A DNA stretch of 64,000 nucleotides from positions 1 to 64,000 of the forward strand of contig CAYYNQ010000097.1 in NCBI GenBank assembly GCA_964473105.1, written 5' to 3'. The stretch is from CAYYNQ01 sp964473105. Its GTDB lineage: Bacteria > Sumerlaeota > Sumerlaeia > MVZB01. Shown here in pieces: positions 1 to 8,665 of the stretch. Positions within the stretch are counted from its first letter, which is position 1, and the number at the start of each line of letters is the position of its first letter. Below the pieces are notes generated by a model, which saw only the letters and a list, made by a program, of their open reading frames with translations, was not told where the DNA came from and did not search any database. The translations under genes and the position numbers were made by a program.

Positions 1-557
1 GACTGGCGGATGAAGCAGATTCGGGTTCGGGCGACACCCTTGACATCCATGATCCTCTTGACAATATCATCGCTGATCCGGTGTGCAGCATGCCTTGCCC
101 CTGACGTCTTGATCGGATCATATTCAAACCCGAAGATATAGTATTTGCTGACGGTGTCATAGACACGAAAGACAATCTTGATAAGATCATCCGTGATGCT
201 GTATTGGCCACGGACAAGGTAATAGACCCCGATGCTTGACCAACGGGTATAGTGCGGCTCCCCCCCCTTCAGTAGGTCAAGTTGATGGGTTTCCTCCGCG
301 AACCCCGGGTTGTCCGGACCTTTGAACAAGCCACTTTGTTTCAGGTCATTCATGATTACAGTGGAGAAGACAGGTTCCGAGAGCTTGGACTTGCCCTCGA
401 TCGTGAAGTTCGGCACGGCGATTGGGAAGGGTGAGAACTCATCCCATGGGCTGACCATCATGGTGTATTCATCAGCGGCCGTGGAAACAGCTGTGAACAG
501 GCAGGTCATACAGAGGAAGATTGTGTGATGTCCGGTTATTATTTTCATCATTTTCAT
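1..557 (-). CDS. tolB: TolB, translocation protein, N-terminal part (runs off window)
   Basis: The reading frame is open from the ATG at 557 down to the window edge, about 185 codons, so only the 5' part is present. It starts with a signal peptide (basic start MKMMK, hydrophobic FLCMTCLFTAVS, likely cleavage near STA-A), followed by the TolB N-terminal domain: IAVPNF, then a stretch about sites and rank (SGLFKG, RWSSIGVYYLVRG), then RVYDT and the family signature HRISDDIVKRIMDVKGVARTR. TolB is the periplasmic beta-propeller protein of the Tol-Pal complex that keeps the outer membrane attached; the propeller part lies outside the window. A run of eight G:C pairs near 260 is in frame (LLKGGEP). 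It is the last visible member of a minus-strand group. The identification rests on the N-terminal domain only. Confidence 0.85.
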   Translation of the reverse strand, partial: MKMMKIITGHHTIFLCMTCLFTAVSTAADEYTMMVSPWDEFSPFPIAVPNFTIEGKSKLSEPVFSTVIMNDLKQSGLFKGPDNPGFAEETHQLDLLKGGEPHYTRWSSIGVYYLVRGQYSITDDLIKIVFRVYDTVSKYYIFGFEYDPIKTSGARHAAHRISDDIVKRIMDVKGVARTRICFIRQ

Positions 558-643
558 ATCTTGTCCCGGGCATGGAGTTGAAGACATCGGCCAGCCCGTC
601 ATGTTGTATGAAACCCGGTTTCTGTGCAAGTCCTTTCCCTGAA

Positions 644-1306
644 TTAGTCCATTACAAGCCTGAAAGATGCGATGTATTGATCGAGAGTCTCCATGTCAAT
701 ACCGTCTTTGGCGGGAATTTCGAAGATGGCCTGCCTACCATGTCTTAAATTCGGGGTAATAAATTCCTCGACAATATGATAGATATTTCGCCTGTCCGAA
801 TAGTAATCGTCAAAAACTATCTTGGTTCCCGTATTGCCGTATTTTATGGAGGTCAGAAAACAACAAACCCTAAACCTTCCGTCAATAAGAACCATGTCTG
901 GCTTGATATCGTCCTCCCACAAGACATCGGTATATCGCTTGAAATTATCTCGCTTGCTATACCCCGTTGGTCTTCCCCAGTTTTCCAGTTCACCGACATC
1001 CACATGTATCCCATGAAACCGTTTAGGTGAACCCAGTTTCTTCTTCACGAAGTCGATCCAATGACTGTTGCTGTCTACTGTAACAACCTCTGCATCGGTG
1101 TTCTCAAGGACCCACAGTGTCGATTTCCCTGTTCCATACTCGGCATAGACCTTTGCTTTTTCAACCAATGTCTTGAAAACCCGATCATTCCCATCGAAAA
1201 GAACGCCAAGATTATTTCGCTGTAGGTCACGAAGTATTATATAGGTATTTGTAAGTATTGGAGGGAGTATATTTTTGATCAATATCCTGATCCATTTTAT
1301 GGGCAT
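644..1306 (-). CDS. Class I SAM-dependent methyltransferase-like protein
   Basis: A 220-residue protein with a Rossmann-type methyltransferase pattern: a glycine-rich motif I around residues 54-63 (YAEYGTGKST), an acidic residue ending strand 2 (VVTVDSN, about 75-80), and PDMVLIDGRF (about 136-145) followed by VFDDYYS. Proteins of this type often sit in cell-envelope or polysaccharide gene clusters and the acceptor is usually unknown. I cannot name the substrate. The start is supported by an AAGGAG-like ribosome binding site about 11 bases upstream. It lies 86 bp upstream of tolB on the same strand. Odd: motif I is EYGTGKST rather than the usual ExGxGxG, which is common in distant members. 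Confidence 0.7.
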   Translation of the reverse strand: MPIKWIRILIKNILPPILTNTYIILRDLQRNNLGVLFDGNDRVFKTLVEKAKVYAEYGTGKSTLWVLENTDAEVVTVDSNSHWIDFVKKKLGSPKRFHGIHVDVGELENWGRPTGYSKRDNFKRYTDVLWEDDIKPDMVLIDGRFRVCCFLTSIKYGNTGTKIVFDDYYSDRRNIYHIVEEFITPNLRHGRQAIFEIPAKDGIDMETLDQYIASFRLVMD

Positions 1307-1391
1307 TTCTTTGTTTTCTCCTTCCGATCATGGTGTTCCTTGGATTAACTATCCACATCCAGACCCGTTGAGTTGGAAAAGGTTGGGAAAG

Positions 1392-1997
1392 TCAATCAAG
1401 TTTGCCTTGTTTCAGATCAATGCGGCGGGCTATGTCCAGGACATGGCGGGTCCAGGAATGAGCATCGGATTGCGGATCGAGAGTGTTTGATTTCATCTCA
1501 AGCAGCGAGATCATTTTCCACAGACCCTTACGCTCTTCAATGTCGAGGCGACGCGGAAGCATTTTTTCAGGATATTCATGAATATTGATCTGGCTTCCGT
1601 TGTAAAATCCCGCAAAAGAGGTGATGGCCATGATTCCGTCCACCCGGTCGTTTTCAAAAACAACATAAATCGCATCGAATTTTTTATGATTCATCCGGGG
1701 AAGGACGGCCATGGCTGTTGCAGAATCAGGAGCAGGAGTCCATGTGACTCGTTGATTCCATGCAGATTGGAGTCCTGAACGGTTCATGGACTCGATTTCC
1801 TGAAGTGACTGGAGTAATCTCTCCCTGACCCGGTTGGTCCGACTGGTCCAGTAAAGCACGATACTTGCGGATACCATGAGGACCAAGAGAATTCCAGACA
1901 GTAATATGAGGCGTGATTGCCCGAATTTTCGTGGCCAGATCGATCCGGACACTGTTCTAGGAGGGCTGTCCCCCGGTTTAATCAACAGATGCTTCAT
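1392..1997 (-). CDS. Membrane-anchored hypothetical protein
   Basis: About 201 residues from the ATG at 1997 (an in-frame ATG at 2027 would add ten residues). The protein has a short basic N-terminus, one clear transmembrane segment around residues 28-50 (LILLSGILLVLMVSASIVLYW) and a soluble, probably periplasmic domain. The pattern YVVFENDRVDGIMAITSFAGFYNG followed near the C-terminus by DAHSWTRHVLDIARRI loosely recalls FMN-binding domains of the RnfG/NqrC type, in which a threonine in a SGATxTS motif carries flavin. The match is weak and the canonical motif is absent, so no function is assigned. It follows the 1978-2295 frame with a short overlap, suggesting co-transcription. Confidence 0.55.
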   Translation of the reverse strand: MKHLLIKPGDSPPRTVSGSIWPRKFGQSRLILLSGILLVLMVSASIVLYWTSRTNRVRERLLQSLQEIESMNRSGLQSAWNQRVTWTPAPDSATAMAVLPRMNHKKFDAIYVVFENDRVDGIMAITSFAGFYNGSQINIHEYPEKMLPRRLDIEERKGLWKMISLLEMKSNTLDPQSDAHSWTRHVLDIARRIDLKQGKLD

Positions 1998-2295
1998 GAT
2001 TTTCAGGTTGCCAGATTTGATCCTCATATTCGAGGGGTGTTTCGATATGCATCGTCAGCCTCAGGGTCATGGTCCCCAGCTTATCCCCGACCAAGTAAAA
2101 TATTCTGGCTGGATTGTGCAGTAAGTAAATATGCACGCCTTGTCCTAACAAACAACTATCAAACAAGACTTCATCAATCGAAATCCGCAGGATGCCATCC
2201 ACGGCCATGAATAAAATGACACGGATCAACCGAGGTTCGCGTGGCAGAACGAGGATGGACCTTGGGGGGAGGGCCAGATCATAATTCGGTTGCAT
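1978..2295 (-). CDS. Small hypothetical protein
   Basis: A 105-residue frame with no recognised domain. It begins MQPNYDLALPPRSILVLPREP and contains alternating hydrophobic stretches (LIRVILFMAVDGILRISIDEVL) compatible with a compact beta-rich fold, such as a small roadblock- or PilZ-like domain, but nothing diagnostic. It overlaps the start of the next minus-strand gene by about 20 bp, which supports a real, translationally linked gene. A purine-rich GAGGGG sits directly against the ATG, closer than usual, so the true start may be slightly different. Overlapping plus-strand frames here look like shadows. Confidence 0.4.
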   Translation of the reverse strand: MQPNYDLALPPRSILVLPREPRLIRVILFMAVDGILRISIDEVLFDSCLLGQGVHIYLLHNPARIFYLVGDKLGTMTLRLTMHIETPLEYEDQIWQPENHEASVD

Positions 2296-2397
2296 CCCCT
2301 CTAGGGTTTGTTTTAGATAACCTCTAGGCGATCTGGGGAAAATATATTTCCAAGTCGGGTCGACTTCCCTCGCCGGATATCCATTCTTGGAAATATT

Positions 2398-2811
2398 ATG
2401 GCGGATATTGGCATCCGATCATGGTCAGTCCGGAGCAATGGTAACAAAATGATCCTGAAATCCATTTGTTTCTCACCCGAATCTGAAAGTATTGCCAAAG
2501 CGGAACATGCGCATGATATCAGAAAATATGATATGAATGTCGATGTGGTTCCCAAACTTCTGATGCTGATCCGGCAGGCAGTTGATGAAAAGGCATCGGA
2601 TGTTCATTTGCGCGCCGATTCGGCCCCGCGATTACGTATTGATGGAGATCTCTATCAGGTCAAAGGTTTTGTTCCAAGTGAGGAAATAAATAAACATATG
2701 GATCGGAATGTATGCCAACATGCTTTTGAAGGATTCCCGCGGCGAGGATTATTGAGAAGCCCCGTGCGGCATCTTGCCGACTGGCGTCAACTGGAGGGGC
2801 CCGTGACATGA
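2398..2811 (+). CDS. Truncated PilT/PilB-type N-terminal domain, probable remnant
   Basis: From about residue 46 (possible start ATG at 2533) the frame reads like the N-terminal PAS-like domain of the twitching ATPase PilT: VPKLLMLIRQAVDEKASDVHL, then a PRLRIDGDLYQV strand pair. In PilT this leads into a 250-residue RecA-type ATPase; here the frame changes to unrelated, arginine-rich residues after about 60 residues and stops. No other frame restores a Walker motif. The stop codon overlaps the next ATG (ATGA at 2808), so the frame is still arranged for translational coupling. It is most likely a decayed pilT copy, but a free-standing small domain cannot be excluded. The first 45 residues resemble nothing known. 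Confidence 0.5.
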   Translation: MADIGIRSWSVRSNGNKMILKSICFSPESESIAKAEHAHDIRKYDMNVDVVPKLLMLIRQAVDEKASDVHLRADSAPRLRIDGDLYQVKGFVPSEEINKHMDRNVCQHAFEGFPRRGLLRSPVRHLADWRQLEGPVT

Positions 2812-3914
2812 GCGGTCGATTCGTGGCTGAGTCGAAGTTCTGCTACCAATGTGGCAGACGTATCGACATTTCTAGGGGGCAGTGCTGGTATTGCGGGACC
2901 CGTGTCAGGAGGTATTTGCGACCTCCGCGTCATTGCCAGTTTTGTGGAAATGAAGTACCGGAAATAGCTGTGAAATGCAGTCACTGTGGGGAGTTTATGG
3001 ACGGGCGGGAAGAAAAATCCGCGAAATCGGTGGATCAGACGATGATTTATGTTGTGGATAAGGCCCTGCTTCAGACCGGACAGGATTGCAGGATTCTGCC
3101 AGGACACACTGTGCCATTCGAGATCGCTCGGTCCCTTGAGCAGAGTACTATTATGGCGATTGAAGGCAATCAGCCTCATATGATTGATCAACCTGGTGTT
3201 AGTTATGTTCGCGTAGCTAGTGCTTTGCAGAATGATGAGACGATCATGGATTTGGAGGTCAGCACCCATACCCCGTCCGCCTCCGGTTCACGCCTTACAT
3301 TCCCATTAAGCCAGCACGGTGTGGAACAGGAGGGGATGGAGAATGACAAACTCATTCGCCATAGAAGTCAGGGTGAATCATCCTCTTCAGCCAATCCGGC
3401 CTGCCGCAGAGATATCTTGGCCGTTGGTGTGAGGCTGGGCCTGCAATTCGGGAATACATTGGCTGCATTTTCGGGATGGCTGCTTAAGAGTACGCGTCGG
3501 GGTATTCATGTTGAGGATGATACGATCAACGTAGAGCTGGAGGACAAGTTTCGAATTTGTGAATCATGTAAGACCGAGATCCTCACAGTGGACAACTATT
3601 GTCACCACTGCGGAACACAATACCATGATGTTTCGCTCAGGGGAAGGAAGCGGAGATCGACAGCCCATTATCCTTCCAATGCCTCCCTCTTTTTTCTTCT
3701 CCTGCTCATTACGGGCGCTCATATCATGATGGGGATTCAACAGCCTGGCTGGGTTCCTGCCGGGTCTGGACCCATCCTTGCCCTTGCGGTTTGCATCCTG
3801 GGTTTCTGGGCATTTCTACGTCGCCGAACCTCCATCAGCCAGCTTATATCCGTAATGTTCATTGCCCTGAATATAGTCTTGGCACTGGGATTTGTCATTT
3901 CCGGTGATGGCTGA
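2808..3914 (+). CDS. Multi-zinc-ribbon membrane protein
   Basis: A 368-residue protein with three four-cysteine zinc ribbons. The first pairs C12/C15 with C26/C29, the second C43/C46 with C57/C60, and the third lies near residue 250 (CESCKTE ... CHHCG). A long low-complexity linker separates the second and third ribbons, and the C-terminal 80 residues hold two or three transmembrane helices (SLFFLLLLITGAHIMMG, ILALAVCILGFWAFL, LISVMFIALNIVLALGFVI). The topology suggests cytoplasmic zinc ribbons anchored in the inner membrane. Function is unknown. The start codon overlaps the stop of the PilT-like fragment (ATGA), and the stop overlaps the start of the following SDR gene, so the three form one transcription unit. 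Confidence 0.7.
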   Translation: MSGRFVAESKFCYQCGRRIDISRGQCWYCGTRVRRYLRPPRHCQFCGNEVPEIAVKCSHCGEFMDGREEKSAKSVDQTMIYVVDKALLQTGQDCRILPGHTVPFEIARSLEQSTIMAIEGNQPHMIDQPGVSYVRVASALQNDETIMDLEVSTHTPSASGSRLTFPLSQHGVEQEGMENDKLIRHRSQGESSSSANPACRRDILAVGVRLGLQFGNTLAAFSGWLLKSTRRGIHVEDDTINVELEDKFRICESCKTEILTVDNYCHHCGTQYHDVSLRGRKRRSTAHYPSNASLFFLLLLITGAHIMMGIQQPGWVPAGSGPILALAVCILGFWAFLRRRTSISQLISVMFIALNIVLALGFVISGDG

Positions 3915-4785
3915 GCGAGGCACCCTCTTCCTGACTGGCGCCTCCGGTCATACCGGGTGCCGCATGGCCCGACGATTACTGAGTGATGGTTGGCGGCTGC
4001 GATGTCTGTCCAATACATGGGCACACCGTCATTTCATTCCAAATTCGGACCGTGTGGAAATCATTCGGGGAAATCTGATCCATCCTGAAGGGCTGGCCCG
4101 AAATATATCGGGCTGCACGGCCGTTATCCATATGGCCCATGTCGGTTTCATGCCGGAAGTGATCAGACTGTGTGAGTTGGGCGGGGTTCGACGTATGATT
4201 TGTCTCTCATCGACCCGCCGGTTTACAAGGTATCAGGGAGTGACATCAAGACGTGTGATTATGGGTGAAAGGGTAATTGAACAGTCATCGCTTGAATTTA
4301 CTGTGCTTCGTTCCACAATGATCTTCGGAGGATGCCGTGACCGGAATATCGAGAAAATTGTCCGCTGGCTAAAACGCTGCCGGTTTATGCCATTGATCTG
4401 TGGCGGGCAGAACCTGGTGCAGCCGGTCTTTGTAGATGACTTGGTTGAAGCTGTGACCATGACATTGGAGGAACCGGAGAAAACGAAGCGAAAATTCATG
4501 ACCCTAGCTGGTCCTGAACCGATGAGTCAACGTCAATTGGTGGAAAAGGTAGGTGAGAGACTGGGCCGACCGCCGGTCTGGATTCCCGTACCCTGGATCA
4601 TGATGTATTCGCTTGCATGGGTTCTGGAGAAACTACAAAGGAACCCGTTGGTTGACCGTGCCGGGATCAGACGATTACTCGAGGACAAGGATTTTGATAT
4701 CTCCACAACACTCAAAATTCTGGAAGGCTGGAGCCCCCGGAACTTTGACGAGGCGGTTGCAATAAAGATATCCGGGCCATCATGA
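3907..4785 (+). CDS. NAD(P)-dependent epimerase/dehydratase-like (atypical SDR)
   Basis: About 292 residues from the ATG at 3907, which overlaps the previous stop by 8 bp; a TTG at 3892 would add five residues. The N-terminal Rossmann motif is TGASGHTGCRMARRLL (GxxGxxG), then CLSS and a region lacking the canonical YxxxK catalytic pair, as in the NmrA/NDUFA9-like atypical SDR group. FVDDLVEAV and the C-terminal substrate domain (PMSQRQLVEKVGERLGRPP) fit that family, which contains sugar-nucleotide reductases, quinone-site assembly factors and redox sensors. Substrate is not predictable. It converges on the response regulator downstream. Confidence 0.75.
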   Translation: MAERGTLFLTGASGHTGCRMARRLLSDGWRLRCLSNTWAHRHFIPNSDRVEIIRGNLIHPEGLARNISGCTAVIHMAHVGFMPEVIRLCELGGVRRMICLSSTRRFTRYQGVTSRRVIMGERVIEQSSLEFTVLRSTMIFGGCRDRNIEKIVRWLKRCRFMPLICGGQNLVQPVFVDDLVEAVTMTLEEPEKTKRKFMTLAGPEPMSQRQLVEKVGERLGRPPVWIPVPWIMMYSLAWVLEKLQRNPLVDRAGIRRLLEDKDFDISTTLKILEGWSPRNFDEAVAIKISGPS

Positions 4786-4794
4786 CCCGGATAT
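4768..4794. terminator. Inverted repeat between convergent genes
   Basis: A perfect 9-bp inverted repeat (ATATCCGGG / CCCGGATAT) with a 9-base loop that contains the TGA stop of the SDR gene. It lies at the junction of two convergent genes. A TTTTT run follows about 11 bases downstream on the plus strand, so it is only a weak candidate for an intrinsic terminator. Confidence 0.4.
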
Positions 4795-4830
4795 GTGGAA
4801 TCACGGTTTTTGGCCAAGGCGTGGGTTGTG

Positions 4831-5205
4831 TTACCTGTCGGCGTTTTGAAGGGCGTCGTTAATCTTGGAAAGCAGGTCTTGGTGGTCAAACGGCTTCACT
4901 ATGTAGTAGTCAGTCCCGGAGACCAGCGCCTTTTGGATTTTGTCCTTCTCGGACAATCCTGTCAGCATGATGACAGGAATAGTGCATATTGAATCATCCG
5001 CCTTGAGTTCCCTCAGGACATCAAGGCCTGACATGCCCGGCATCATCATGTCGAGCAGGATCAGGTCCGGTGATACTTCTCGGGCTAAGGCCAGCGCATC
5101 GGTCCCGTCCGATGCGGTTTCAACCTCATACCCTTCAGACTGGAGGGTCGTCTTGACAATCAACAGTACATCCAGTTCATCATCAACGGCGAGGATTTTG
5201 GCCAT
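4831..5205 (-). CDS. Single-domain response regulator (CheY-like receiver)
   Basis: A 124-residue stand-alone receiver domain. All key residues are present: acidic pair D8/D9, phospho-acceptor D52 (LILLDMMMPGMSG), T82 (IMLTG) and K104 (IVKPF). There is no output domain, so it must signal by protein-protein contact, as CheY, Spo0F or PilG/PilH do. No histidine kinase is adjacent; the divergent neighbour is a HEAT-repeat protein, a plausible partner by position only. A sigma-70-like promoter lies about 70 bp upstream. Confidence 0.9.
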   Translation of the reverse strand: MAKILAVDDELDVLLIVKTTLQSEGYEVETASDGTDALALAREVSPDLILLDMMMPGMSGLDVLRELKADDSICTIPVIMLTGLSEKDKIQKALVSGTDYYIVKPFDHQDLLSKINDALQNADR

Positions 5206-5606
5206 TTTTTTTATCCCAAAGGATCAATAAATTTTTTCGGTGAGCGTTCCCTGTTACCCGACACCGGTATGTATGATTATCCGGCCTTAAGGCATAAAGT
5301 CAAGCCTCAGATTCTGTGTCGACTCGAAACTATCCGGGCCATGGCGACCGGTGGATTCACCACAAGGCTCACGTTATTGATCCATTCCATGTGTTGTAGG
5401 CTAGCGGGAGGTCTCTCATTGGATTGATTAACAACAACCCAGTCAAAGGAGTCTGGGGGACTATGGTTGGGTCGATATACGCTTTTATTATACCGGTCGT
5501 TACCAATGGGGTTGAACTTGCCGTTTATATGGCCACATATTATGATATCCGGGATTAGTTTTGCTGTAAGGAAACTGTTTCCCCTGCCTGCAGGAGGTTG
5601 GATCGA
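5206..5606. other. Divergent intergenic region
   Basis: About 400 bp between the response regulator (-) and the HEAT-repeat gene (+). Apart from the minus-strand promoter near 5276-5303 and the AGGAGG ribosome binding site at 5592-5597, I see no conserved RNA or gene. Confidence 0.4.
5276..5303 (-). promoter_or_regulatory. Candidate sigma-70 promoter of the response regulator
   Basis: On the minus strand TTGACT (5303-5298) and GATAAT (5281-5276) are separated by 16 bp, about 70 bp upstream of the ATG at 5205. Matches to consensus are 5/6 in each hexamer. Confidence 0.5.
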
Positions 5607-7886
5607 ATGTCGACCATTGAGGAATGGTCCAAGCGGTTATCAAGGCTGACCCGTGAAAGGCTGGTCCGGGAATGCCGAGCCAAGGTGGTCCTGAAGGATC
5701 TCAAGGGCGCATACAGGCATATCATCCGGTTACTTGAAAGAACCGATGATGATGAATCCACGTTGTCGAAAAACGTCGGATTGTTGGCCCGTGCCCTTTC
5801 AGATTTGCAGCATGATCGTGACTCGATTCAGAAAATTATCAAGTTGCTTTCCCATACGGAGGGGAGGACGGCCGGGGCCGCATCCTCCTTGGTTGACCAA
5901 TATAACCGTTTAATTCGCGATCCGCGAGCCGGCCGATTCGAGGAATCGAATCAGGTCTGGATGAGAGAGATCACAGAGAACTCGCTTATACTCAGGGAAT
6001 ACCTGCCCGATGGAAATGCGACGGGCGAGCCTGATGAAGCTGATATTCACCAGTTTTTGACCGAGATTAATGCCCTGTTTTGCGCGAGTGACCTCAGGCG
6101 GGACAAAGATACCATTATCGATGTTTTGATGATCATCTTGGAATACTGCCCTATCGATGAGTCACAGGTCAAGAACCTTGCTGGTTCGGAGGAACGGATC
6201 TTCATCCGATTGGGTCCAAGGGCCCGGTTGACCGCTGTGCGCGCAATCAGACAATTGGGTGAAAGTGAGTCTCTAAGGAAGAAGATCATCACGCTAAGTG
6301 ATGGCGTGTCCGAGGATGGATCGGGCAGATTGCGCCTGATTGCAGGGATCATGGGCGGACTGGGGCACCAAGATTTTCACCCTGTTCTCTGCAGCCTCCT
6401 GAAACATAACAGAAGCCGGACTAAAGAGGCCTTCATTCTGGACGCCTTGGGTCGTTCGGCACATCCGCAAGCAGGTGAGCAGCTGGTTGAGCGGATTGCC
6501 GGGATCATAAAAAAACCGGGCGAGAAATGGTTTCATGAAAGGCTCGAGGCCTGCCTGTCGGCTCTAGGACGATTTGCACGGCGACGTGTGTTGGGGCTGG
6601 AGCAGAGACGGAGGCTTGTTGGCCGCATGGTTCAGCTGGGTCGCAGCGCCAAGCTGCATGTAAGTTTCCTGATCGCTGAGAAGCTTTTCAGCAACCGGCC
6701 CGGTGAGCTTGACGCATCGGATGTGGAATGGGCGGCTGGGACATGCGTTGATGCAATGTGGGGCAGGCCTTTCAGGGATATTTCACTTTTCAGGGGGCAA
6801 ACCAATGGGTGGAGACAACCAATGGTGGATGCCCTCCTTCGTTTAGGCGTCGATTCGTGGCAGACCATCGCAGCTTCTGCGAATAACCACAAGGCCGATT
6901 ATTCGGGTGCTATGGCGGCGCTGGCGAACGTGATTGAGGGAATTGGAGATACCTCTTGTGTTCCACTTCTCGACACGATGATTCGTCGTGCGTTGATGCA
7001 TGACGATGTAGCGGATGATCAGGACCCGTTTCGAGAGAAGGTTTCTGATGCAGGTACTGGGAGGGTTTACGAACTGGATCGTGATGATGTCATCGATACG
7101 ATGCTCAGGGCGCTTGTGAAGATAGGGGGTGATCGAGGCCTGGAATGCGCACTGGATATCGCCGACCAGATGCAGGCCGGGCGAGTGAAGGTGCCTGGGC
7201 GGAAGACCCCCTCATTTCTGATGGATCTGAAGATCAAGCAAGGTGTTGCCAGTCGTGTTACACGCAAGGCAAAAGTGGTGGAGATGGATGATAAGGATTT
7301 CAAGTTTGCACTCGGTGAAGCACGTGGCGGGTTGATGATTCGGAAAAACAAACAGATAGCAGCCATCGCTGTGCTGGGTTCCACTCGCAGGAGCGATGCC
7401 ATTCCGGTGTTACTCGAGGCTCTGAATGAAAAGGACTCGATGATTAACGCCGCGGCCCACAATGCCCTTACCTGTTTTGTCGATCCATTGCCCGACGAAA
7501 AGGAATTCGGGTGTTTCCTTGATGCTATTTTGGAGCAGCAGGGTAGCTTTAAAGGAAGGCGGCTTGGAAACCTTCTGGAATTTATTCGCAATGAAATCCC
7601 GAAGAACAAGCCCTATGACCAGATTTATGCAAGACGTTTGGCGGCCAACCTCAAGGATGGAGCCCTGTGCCACCAGTTTGTGGCTGCCGGCCAGAAATCA
7701 GAACCCAAGGTAAATCAAGAATTCGGAGAAGAGGTGGCAGGAAACCGGGAGGTATTGTCGTTATTGGATAGCATGTCGGAAATGGATCGTAAAAGGATGC
7801 ATATGCTTGCCCGCAAGGAATGGATCCAGGGAGGGAAAAGGGGCGACCCGCCGGAAATGCCCGAAGAACAGTACAAACTGGATTAG
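5607..7886 (+). CDS. HEAT-repeat-like helical protein
   Basis: About 759 residues, almost entirely alpha-helical by composition, without signal peptide or membrane segments. HEAT/armadillo-like units are visible, for instance around ALGRSAHPQAGEQLVERI, IAAIAVLGSTRRSDAIPVLLEALNEKDSMINAAAHNALTC and the IGDTSCVPLLDTMIRR region. Such proteins act as flexible scaffolds; no catalytic domain is seen and no specific role can be assigned. The ATG at 5607 is chosen over an upstream TTG at 5598 because a perfect AGGAGG (5592-5597) sits nine bases before it. It ends about 100 bp upstream of a pseudopilin gene. Confidence 0.7.
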   Translation: MSTIEEWSKRLSRLTRERLVRECRAKVVLKDLKGAYRHIIRLLERTDDDESTLSKNVGLLARALSDLQHDRDSIQKIIKLLSHTEGRTAGAASSLVDQYNRLIRDPRAGRFEESNQVWMREITENSLILREYLPDGNATGEPDEADIHQFLTEINALFCASDLRRDKDTIIDVLMIILEYCPIDESQVKNLAGSEERIFIRLGPRARLTAVRAIRQLGESESLRKKIITLSDGVSEDGSGRLRLIAGIMGGLGHQDFHPVLCSLLKHNRSRTKEAFILDALGRSAHPQAGEQLVERIAGIIKKPGEKWFHERLEACLSALGRFARRRVLGLEQRRRLVGRMVQLGRSAKLHVSFLIAEKLFSNRPGELDASDVEWAAGTCVDAMWGRPFRDISLFRGQTNGWRQPMVDALLRLGVDSWQTIAASANNHKADYSGAMAALANVIEGIGDTSCVPLLDTMIRRALMHDDVADDQDPFREKVSDAGTGRVYELDRDDVIDTMLRALVKIGGDRGLECALDIADQMQAGRVKVPGRKTPSFLMDLKIKQGVASRVTRKAKVVEMDDKDFKFALGEARGGLMIRKNKQIAAIAVLGSTRRSDAIPVLLEALNEKDSMINAAAHNALTCFVDPLPDEKEFGCFLDAILEQQGSFKGRRLGNLLEFIRNEIPKNKPYDQIYARRLAANLKDGALCHQFVAAGQKSEPKVNQEFGEEVAGNREVLSLLDSMSEMDRKRMHMLARKEWIQGGKRGDPPEMPEEQYKLD

Positions 7887-7984
7887 CCGGTTTTTACTGG
7901 AACATTTTCATTCGATGCGGGAAAATTTGCTATGGATTCGGGGATGACGGTCCAGTTTGTTTGGCGTGAATTATCGGGGTGATT

Positions 7985-8560
7985 ATGAACAGGCAGAGCA
8001 TTCAGTCCCGGTTCCCTCCGTTTGCTGGATTGACCTTCGGCGAAATGCTCGTTGTGTTGGCTGTATTCGCTACCTTGGCTATCATGTTTTTTCTCTCGTC
8101 AAACCATGTCATGACCAAGACACGTGTTGCCCGTGTAATTCATGAACAGAAGGTTATTCGTCTCGGCCTTGCCAACTTTCAGGCTGACCATCTCCGCATA
8201 CCCGATGAATCAAGCGGTCTTGTTAGCATTACGGGGGGGGCATATCCCTACCTGCCCTCCATCCCTCAGGATCCGTTCTGCCGCGATGGGTCGAGGATCA
8301 GCCCGTATGAATATTACACCAGTATCTCGGAGAACCATTCTGCGTTGATCGTCAGTGTGGGGCCGGACGGGGACTCCGACATCGGAGGTTTTCTGAATAA
8401 TATCAAGCTGGAGAACAGTAGCCTGGCTGGCTTGCCCATTGCTTCAGGTTCCCAGGTCTTCCAGTTGTCCAAGTCCCGTGCAAACAAGTTGATCCTTGAG
8501 CATAGTTATGACCCAACAAACGGATCCGCGAGCAACGGTGATATCGTCACGGTTTACTAG
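7985..8560 (+). CDS. Type II secretion-type pseudopilin
   Basis: About 191 residues from the ATG at 7985; an in-frame GTG lies two codons earlier. A prepilin peptidase site is visible: AG before LTFGEMLVVLAVFATLAIMFF, with Glu at +5 and a hydrophobic helix. The globular part has the FQADHLRIP turn typical of GspG-like pseudopilins that sample water-exposed periplasm. The C-terminus carries YDPTNGSASNGDI, a motif shared with the pseudopilins at 21.2 and 57.8 kb. It would be processed by a PilD-type peptidase and assembled at the inner membrane. A run of eight G lies inside the gene near 8233. No secretion partners are adjacent. Confidence 0.85.
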   Translation: MNRQSIQSRFPPFAGLTFGEMLVVLAVFATLAIMFFLSSNHVMTKTRVARVIHEQKVIRLGLANFQADHLRIPDESSGLVSITGGAYPYLPSIPQDPFCRDGSRISPYEYYTSISENHSALIVSVGPDGDSDIGGFLNNIKLENSSLAGLPIASGSQVFQLSKSRANKLILEHSYDPTNGSASNGDIVTVY

Positions 8561-8665
8561 GCGAAAAACCTTGTCTTCCGTGTAAATTTATGTTCATAAA
8601 ACGCACCTGACCGTGCCTGGTTACCGGTTTCTTTGCATCATCTCCTTTCAGCTTCCGGACAAGCG

